Shown here piece after piece: positions 26,238 to 30,650 of a stretch of 30,650 nucleotides of DNA. The notes beneath the pieces were generated by a model. The model ran no database searches and was not told where the DNA came from. It saw only the letters and a list, made by a program, of their open reading frames with translations. Position 1 is the stretch's first letter, and every line of letters starts with the position of its first letter. Made by a program: the position numbers and the translations under genes. The stretch is from JBDNIO01 sp041688215. GTDB taxonomy: Bacteria > Pseudomonadota > Gammaproteobacteria > Nevskiales > Salinisphaeraceae. Location: assembly GCA_041688215.1 (NCBI GenBank), contig JBDNIO010000144.1:1-30650 (forward strand), in the 5' to 3' direction.

Positions 26238-27481
26238 ATGGCTAGAACCACCAAACCACTAACCAACACCGAAATCAGCCAAACGAAACCGAGGGAGAAG
26301 GTTTACTCGCTTTCCGACGGTGGCGGTTTACAGCTTCGCGTAAACCTAACGGGTCGAAAATATGGCACTTGGACTACTATCGGCCCTACACGAAAAAACG
26401 CACCAGCCTAAGCTTGGGCACTTTTCCGGCGCTTACCTTAGCTGGGGCCCGTATAAAGCGGAAAGAAGCGAAGGAATTACTTGCGCAAAGCATCGATCCG
26501 CGGGAATACCGCGACGAACAAGCGAGCCTGATTGAAACCGCGCATAGCAATACGCTCAAACGAATCGCCGCACAATGGCTTGAAATCAAAAAAACGACCG
26601 TGAGCACCGAACATGCGCAAGACTCCTGGCGTTCGTTGGAACTCCACATCTTCCCCGCATTGGGCAGCCTGCCAATAACCAAAATCTCGGCCGTTAAGGC
26701 TATAGACACCATTAGGCCAATTGCCGCCAAAGGCAGCCTGGAAACCGTTAAACGGTTATGCCAACGCCTGAATGAAGTAATGACCTACGCGGTCAACACC
26801 GGGCTAATAAACGCTAACCCGCTAAGCGGCATTAGCAAGGCCTTTCAGACGCCTGCCAAGCAGCACCAGCCGACAATCGCACCGTCTGAACTACCTACAT
26901 TAATGAAAGCGCTTACCCGTGCCAGCATAAAGCTCACCACGCGTTGCCTTATCGAATGGCAACTGCATACCATGGTGCGCGCCGGCGAAGCCGCAGGCAC
27001 GCGCTGGAATGCAATCGACCTAACCCGCAAGGTCTGGACGATTCCAGCCGAGCGCATGAAAAAGAAAAAACCTCATTGCGTACCGTTATCGCCGCAGGCA
27101 CTCGAACTGCTGGAAACAATGAAACCGATTAGTTCGCGCAGTGAATTTGTCTTTCCTTCCGATAGAAACCCAAAAATTCACACCCACCCGCAAACTGCAA
27201 ATACCGCGCTTAAACGCATGGGGTTCGACAAACAACTGGTGGCGCACGGCATGCGCGCCTTGGCCAGCACAACGCTCAATGAGCAAGGCTTCGACCCGGA
27301 TGTTATCGAAGCCGCACTGGCGCACACCGGCAAGAACGAAGTCCGCAACGCCTACAACCGCGCCCAATACATAGAACGCCGCGTACCGCTAATGAATTGG
27401 TGGAGCACACACATAGAACCATGCGCCACCGGCAATATGAGCCTTACCGGCACCCGCAGCTTATCCATTGTTAACGGTTAA
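26238..27481 (+). pseudogene. P4-type tyrosine integrase, frameshifted
   Basis: ATG at 26238 opens MARTTKPLTNTEISQTKPRE and VYSLSDGGGLQLRV, the DUF4102 N-terminal domain of P4-type integrases, but this frame stops at 26401. In the next frame the protein continues as IWHLDYYRPYTKKRTSLSLGTFPALTLAGAR through to 27481. One extra A in the AAAA at 26357-26360 would restore a continuous protein of about 414 residues (GRKIWHLDYYRPYT). The catalytic part is intact: RAGEAAGTRW (first Arg), HGMRALASTTL (His, Arg), LAHTGKNEVRNAYNRAQYIERR (His, Tyr). It is a tyrosine recombinase that integrates at ssrA. The gene is a recent pseudogene, a sequencing error, or less likely a -1 frameshifted gene. Confidence 0.88.
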
Positions 27482-27515
27482 GTATTTTGACTGTGCGGTT
27501 AGTGCGCTAGGCGTT

Positions 27516-27926
27516 TCACCGAACCCACCAATTATCGTTATTGTAGTTCGGCTGCGGTTTACCGGTTGTGCCTGGACGCCATAAGTCATTATCCGGCCGC
27601 GGCACGATATTACCGTTGAGGTCTTTTCGCCAAAGTTTGTTGTTCAGGGTTGGCTCCAATTCACCGTCTATTCCCCGCCGCCAATCCTTGTTTTCGGCCG
27701 TTGGCCGTATCACACGCTTAAAATCCCTGCGCCACTGATCGTTTTCCTTGGTTGGCATCAATTTACCCGTGAAATCTTCATGCCACAGTTTGTTTTGCGG
27801 GCTCGGCTTTGCGTTTGTGAAGAAGTCCCCGGAATCTGTTTGTGCGGATGCCAAAGGCGCTGAAATCGTCAAGACAATTACGGCTAGAGCAATGGATTTA
27901 CAAACAATATCTGTATGAATTTGCAT
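27516..27926 (-). CDS. Secreted protein made of tandem 17-residue repeats
   Basis: A 136-residue protein with ATG at 27926 preceded by GGAAGG. A signal peptide covers about residues 1-28 (SIALAVIVLTISAPLASA). After a short linker, residues 45-129 hold five consecutive 17-residue repeats: NKLWHEDFTGKLMPTKE, NDQWRRDFKRVIRPTAE, NKDWRRGIDGELEPTLN, NKLWRKDLNGNIVPRPD, NDLWRPGTTGKPQPNYN, then the start of a sixth, NDNWWVR. The invariant pattern is N-x-x-W-(R/H)-x9-P-x3 per unit. I do not recognise the family. Probably periplasmic or exported; the Trp/Arg/Asn pattern could suit ligand or surface binding, but this is speculation. It is on the island next to the integrase. Confidence 0.75.
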   Translation of the reverse strand: MQIHTDIVCKSIALAVIVLTISAPLASAQTDSGDFFTNAKPSPQNKLWHEDFTGKLMPTKENDQWRRDFKRVIRPTAENKDWRRGIDGELEPTLNNKLWRKDLNGNIVPRPDNDLWRPGTTGKPQPNYNNDNWWVR

Positions 27927-28157
27927 CGCGGCCTTCCTTGCTCGGTGACGAACCACTATTCTGAGTTTACGTCGAAGGCCAGAGTCCCGCAATGCCAATT
28001 TCGCCTCATGACAAGCCAATAGCCACAAGACATTTACAGAAAGGGTGTTGCTTAATCACTCCTTCGTTTTTAAACGCTTTATTGAATATGCATCGTTAAC
28101 TGACCTTGCTATTCGGCTTACGTGATTCCACAAGCCACATAACTAGAACACCCGATG

Positions 28158-28400
28158 TCAGCGGAAAAGGTAACGAATAGCCGACAAGCTATTCCGTAGA
28201 ATTTTGTACAGCAGGAACGGCAAGAGCACGAATGCCAAAATCAGGGCGCCCGCAGTCGCAATTCCCGAACCCTCGCTCAAGGCAAAAAGAATCGTTGCCG
28301 CCGTTGCAAGTGCAACCAGATAAGCGAAACCCGCTTGAAGCAGTGCCAAGGAGATACACAGTAGAGCCCTGGATACTTTTCGTTCATCTGCATTGCTCAT
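28158..28400 (-). CDS. Small two-helix membrane protein, unknown
   Basis: An 80-residue protein: MSNADERKVSR, then two hydrophobic segments (ALLCISLALLQAGFAYLVALATAATILFAL, which may itself be one long or two short helices, and IATAGALILAFVLLPFLLYKIL), ending in a basic tail (RNSLSAIRYLFR). ATG at 28400 follows AGGAAAAAA. A longer upstream frame exists but crosses the WYL regulator start region and is not supported. It is divergent from the WYL regulator gene, sharing its spacer and palindrome, so it may be regulated by it. No function assigned. Confidence 0.6.
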   Translation of the reverse strand: MSNADERKVSRALLCISLALLQAGFAYLVALATAATILFALSEGSGIATAGALILAFVLLPFLLYKILRNSLSAIRYLFR

Positions 28401-28454
28401 TTTTTTCCTGATTTCGGTTTTCTTATATCCCGCAGTTTCAATACCCACTGCAAG

Positions 28455-28483
28455 TTGTGCCTTGTTACGCTTGGGGACATAAT
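28455..28483 (+). promoter_or_regulatory. Promoter of the WYL regulator gene
   Basis: TTGTGC (28455-28460), 17-base spacer, CATAAT (28478-28483). Transcription would start near 28490, exactly where the palindromic operator begins. Confidence 0.5.
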
Positions 28484-28489
28484 GACAGC

Positions 28490-28514
28490 GCATGCGACAA
28501 TCAGTGTCGTATGC
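28490..28514. promoter_or_regulatory. Palindromic operator upstream of the WYL regulator
   Basis: GCATGCGACA (28490-28499) and TGTCGTATGC (28505-28514) are inverted repeats matching at 9 of 10 positions with spacer ATCAG. It lies between the predicted promoter and the regulator ATG at 28538, and between the divergent membrane protein and regulator genes. This is the place where WYL repressors such as BrxR and CapW bind to control themselves and neighbouring genes. Confidence 0.62.
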
Positions 28515-28537
28515 AATAATTATTATGGGAGTAGCAC

Positions 28538-29560
28538 ATGGCCGATACTCGAGACACCCTGTTCCGGCAATGGACGATGCTGCAAAAGCTGCCACGGCAT
28601 CCTCAGAACATGGCGACACAAGCCATGGTCGCCTACCTGCGGGACGAGGGGTTTACGGTCACATCCCGGACGGTCGAGAGAGATTTAGCCAAACTCTCAA
28701 CTATCTTTGGCTACACTTCGGAGGAAGATGGCCGCAGTCAGCTTTGGTTCTGGCCACATAAATTCAAGACGATCGACATTCCAGGGTTAGACCCGAGCAC
28801 TGCACTGGCATTTAGTCTGGCCGAAAAACACCTGTCGCAATTGCTGCCACCAGCCACCCTGGAATTACTCGGCCCCTACTTTCAGCGCGCAGCGGAAGTT
28901 CTGGACACGAGCCACGCCACACCACTCGGGCCATGGCGGGACAAGGTGCGGGTCATTGGTGTAGGCCCAAAGCTGCAACCCGCGAAAATAGACGAATCTA
29001 TTCAAACCACACTGTACCAAGCGTTGCTGAACTCTACCCGCGTAGAGTTGGTCTACGAAGCCCGCGCCCAGGAGGCGCCCCGTACCTACGAATTTAGCCC
29101 GTTAGCCTTGGTCAGCCGACAAGGCGTGCTTTATCTGGTCGGCCCGTTTTGGGACTATGGCAACGTCGTGCAGATCGCCTTGCACCGCGTGCACTCTGTG
29201 CAACCCACCTCGAAATCAGTCCACATACCTGGCGGCTTCAATATTGACACTTACATTGAGAAACAGGCGGGGTTTAGTTATCCAACAGGCAGTGGACATA
29301 TTGGGTTAGTACTAATTTTTTCAGGGGGCGCAGGCACGCACCTGGAAGAACGGCCGCTAAGTGAGGATCAGATCACTGTCCACCTGGAAGACGACCGGCT
29401 ACAAATTCAGGCAACCGTGCTGGATACGGATGATCTTGCTTGGTGGATTCTCGGATTTGGGCCAAACGTGGAAGTTTTAAAGCCTGCGGTTCTACGCAAA
29501 AAAGTGGCCGAAATTACCAGTGATACCGCGGCGATCTATTCAAGGCATCAAGATATATAG
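28538..29560 (+). CDS. WYL-domain transcriptional regulator
   Basis: A 340-residue protein. The N-terminal winged helix (about residues 5-75) includes MVAYLRDEGFTVTSRTVERDLAKLSTIFGY, a YafY/DeoR-like helix-turn-helix pattern. A linker follows, then a WYL domain about 150-225 with TLYQALLNSTRVELVYEAR and VLYLVGPFWDYGN, and a C-terminal WCX-like segment about 250-335 (GLVLIFSGGAGTHLEERPLSEDQ). WYL domains bind nucleic acids or nucleotides; related regulators control phage-defence operons such as BREX and CBASS. ATG at 28538 follows GGGAG. Located on the ssrA island with a palindromic operator just upstream, it is likely to regulate itself and the divergent membrane protein gene. The family is sure; the target is not. 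Confidence 0.88.
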   Translation: MADTRDTLFRQWTMLQKLPRHPQNMATQAMVAYLRDEGFTVTSRTVERDLAKLSTIFGYTSEEDGRSQLWFWPHKFKTIDIPGLDPSTALAFSLAEKHLSQLLPPATLELLGPYFQRAAEVLDTSHATPLGPWRDKVRVIGVGPKLQPAKIDESIQTTLYQALLNSTRVELVYEARAQEAPRTYEFSPLALVSRQGVLYLVGPFWDYGNVVQIALHRVHSVQPTSKSVHIPGGFNIDTYIEKQAGFSYPTGSGHIGLVLIFSGGAGTHLEERPLSEDQITVHLEDDRLQIQATVLDTDDLAWWILGFGPNVEVLKPAVLRKKVAEITSDTAAIYSRHQDI

Positions 29561-29701
29561 TTACCCGCGAGCTTGTGACCAACCGAAAACTTTTCGCAAA
29601 ATCTGATCACGGGCACGGGCTCTTGACGCCAATGCCACCACACGGTTCGCACGCTACGCACTGAGGAGTTTAGCGTCATATCGGAATCAGGCTTGTATGG
29701 C

Positions 29702-30190
29702 CTAAAACGGTTCATCATCCAAAATTTCTACATCTGTCAAAGTGAATCGATCAGATTCCACTACCTCAATCAAATCTTGACTAAGCGGCTCTGAATCTCC
29801 GTCTTCCGCAAAATATAGCGTGTACTCAAAATAATATCCCTCAGAAAGTTCCGTTGCCAAGTCCAACGAAACTTGCATGCCTATTGCGCCGGTGACTTCC
29901 ATCGTCAGTTCTTTGTCATCGCTGAACGAGCCTCCACGGTTATAGCTCCAGTCCAGTCTGTCGAAAATATCGAACTTGGATATTACAACGGGGGGTTGTT
30001 TTCTATTCTTGGACTTAAAGGCTTTGATCTCCCTGACATAAAATTGATAATCCTCTAACTTATAAGAATCACACCGGAGTACGATGTCCCTGGTGCTGTT
30101 GACCGTACCCACAAGATAATGGTCCCCGCCGCTGGTTAACTCTGGTGAACTACCGGTTGCGGTAGCCTGATTATCTGATTCGGATTCCAC
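29702..30190 (-). CDS. Unknown acidic protein on the island
   Basis: A 162-residue acidic protein with no signal peptide or membrane segment; no recognised domain. The middle (HYLVGTVNSTRDIVLRCDSYKLEDY... YYFEYTLYFAEDG) suggests a beta-sandwich-like fold, and the first 20 residues are low complexity (ESESDNQATATGSSPEL). The start is GTG at 30190, inside the 3' end of a 44-codon frame (30171-30305) read in another phase, so translation may be coupled. Its base composition is more AT-rich by eye than the chromosomal backbone, consistent with acquired DNA. No function inferred. Confidence 0.6.
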   Translation of the reverse strand: MESESDNQATATGSSPELTSGGDHYLVGTVNSTRDIVLRCDSYKLEDYQFYVREIKAFKSKNRKQPPVVISKFDIFDRLDWSYNRGGSFSDDKELTMEVTGAIGMQVSLDLATELSEGYYFEYTLYFAEDGDSEPLSQDLIEVVESDRFTLTDVEILDDEPF

Positions 30191-30305
30191 CGCTGCCCCC
30201 TCTTCGTGTTCCGACTAGCAATATATCCAGAACATTAGGCGGGTCTTCTTCAAACGGTTCAACCTCAGTGATTAGGTCAAGCAATTCCTGTTCGATCAGT
30301 TTCAT
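30171..30305 (-). CDS. Small 44-residue frame overlapping the next gene
   Basis: ATG at 30305 preceded by AGGGGTGGGG. The product begins MKLIEQELLDLITEVEPFEED, continues NVLDILLVGTRRGG and stops at TAA 30171-30173, overlapping the GTG start of the downstream gene by 20 bases. The purine-rich ribosome-binding site and coupling geometry support it, but 44 residues without homology knowledge is weak evidence. It could be a leader peptide or the true N-terminal part of the next protein if there is a frameshift. Confidence 0.4.
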   Translation of the reverse strand: MKLIEQELLDLITEVEPFEEDPPNVLDILLVGTRRGGSGGIRIR

Positions 30306-30329
30306 CCCCACCCCTGAATTTTTAAATAG

Positions 30330-30429
30330 AAAATATGCCGCAGTGTAATTTACTACGGCACATATTTATGACTAAGCGAAATGGACGTTGTTATCAATAC
30401 ATGACCGTATTACATAAAGTCCACTTCGC
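30330..30429. repeat. Two short inverted repeats in an AT-rich gap
   Basis: AAATATGCCG (30331-30340) and CGGCACATATTT (30356-30367) can pair with a small bulge. GCGAAATGGAC (30376-30386) and GTCCACTTCGC (30419-30429) are inverted at 10 of 11 positions with a 32-base spacer. They lie in the stretch 30306-30559, in which I see no gene. They may be promoter or IS-end structures. Confidence 0.4.
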
Positions 30430-30559
30430 ATAAATACTGCCTATGCTACGACAATTCATATTATTCTCTACTTGCGACAGATCGGGTCGCATACATGGCT
30501 GATTAAGCACCATTCTTTCTGTAAATTCGCTATTCTGACGCAGGCGTTATTTACTCTCT

Positions 30560-30650
30560 TTAGTCGTCATCCTCCATCTGCAAGTACCGTTTCCCGGTTT
30601 GCCAATCCTGGGCGATTTCCATGGTTACGGCAGTGACCAGGCGTAAGCAA
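30560..30650 (-). mobile_element. C-terminal end of an IS256-like transposase (runs off right edge)
   Basis: The minus strand reads LRLVTAVTMEIAQDW and GKRYLQMEDDD, then TAA (30562-30560). The pattern L-R-L-x-T/S-A-x-x-x-E-x-x-x-x-W-x-x-G-(K/R)-R-Y-L-x-M is the C-terminus of IS256/Mutator-type DDE transposases. Only 29 residues are in the window, so intactness is unknown. It suggests an IS inside or bounding the ssrA island. Confidence 0.6.

Noticed and set aside
26357..26364. Programmed -1 frameshift in the integrase
   Set aside because: Only four As and no heptameric slippery site or obvious downstream stimulator; a deletion or read error is simpler.
26238..26401. Stand-alone small protein (54 residues) before the integrase
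   Set aside because: It is the N-terminal DUF4102 part of the integrase, continued in another frame after a one-base deletion.
26072..30650. attR copy of the ssrA 3' end inside the window
   Set aside because: No second TTCGACTCCCGCCGCCTCC-like stretch found by eye; the distal end must be further right.

Overview
The window reads as a chromosomal segment of a halotolerant or marine gammaproteobacterium. The basis is an ectABC ectoine operon beside a BCCT osmolyte carrier, a dnaJ-dapB-carA-carB gene order of gammaproteobacterial type, a bamE/rnfH/smpB/ssrA neighbourhood, and a tmRNA whose tag reads ANDNNYALAA (E. coli has ANDENYALAA). Presence of hrcA next to grpE-dnaK-dnaJ points to a Chromatiales-, Xanthomonadales- or Woeseiales-like lineage rather than an enteric one; this is inference.

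Layout. (1) 1-300: two abutting transposase remnants (IS4-type and IS200/IS605-type) ending in a strong hairpin. (2) 300-4500: accessory lipid/redox genes (HSDL2-like SDR, DECR2-like SDR, alpha/beta hydrolase, DoxX), a type II toxin-antitoxin pair with a clear promoter and operator, and a truncated DUF2189 membrane gene. (3) 4500-8880: osmoadaptation block, ectA-ectB-ectC on the minus strand, then a terminator and a BCCT transporter. A 161-bp MITE-like element sits exactly at the ectC stop codon. (4) 8900-20000: a long minus-strand housekeeping run hrcA-grpE-dnaK-dnaJ-(secreted unknown)-dapB-carA-carB, with a near-perfect sigma-32 promoter before dnaK. (5) 20080-25680: nadK, recN, bamE on plus; rnfH and a neurotransmitter:sodium symporter (NSS) family transporter on minus; smpB on plus. 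(6) 25712-26071: ssrA (tmRNA). (7) 26072-30650: an integrated island in the 3' end of ssrA, with a P4-type integrase broken by a one-base frameshift, a secreted protein of tandem 17-residue repeats, a small two-helix membrane protein, a WYL-domain regulator with a palindromic operator, two unknown genes and an IS256-like transposase end. Its right boundary lies beyond the window.

A recurring theme is short palindromic or terminal-inverted-repeat elements landing at the 3' ends of essential or operon genes: at the ectC stop codon, over the last nine codons of carA, and over the last codons of smpB. A relative of the carA repeat also lies before recN. The least understood part is the ssrA island, whose WYL regulator, divergent membrane protein and secreted repeat protein match no system I can name.
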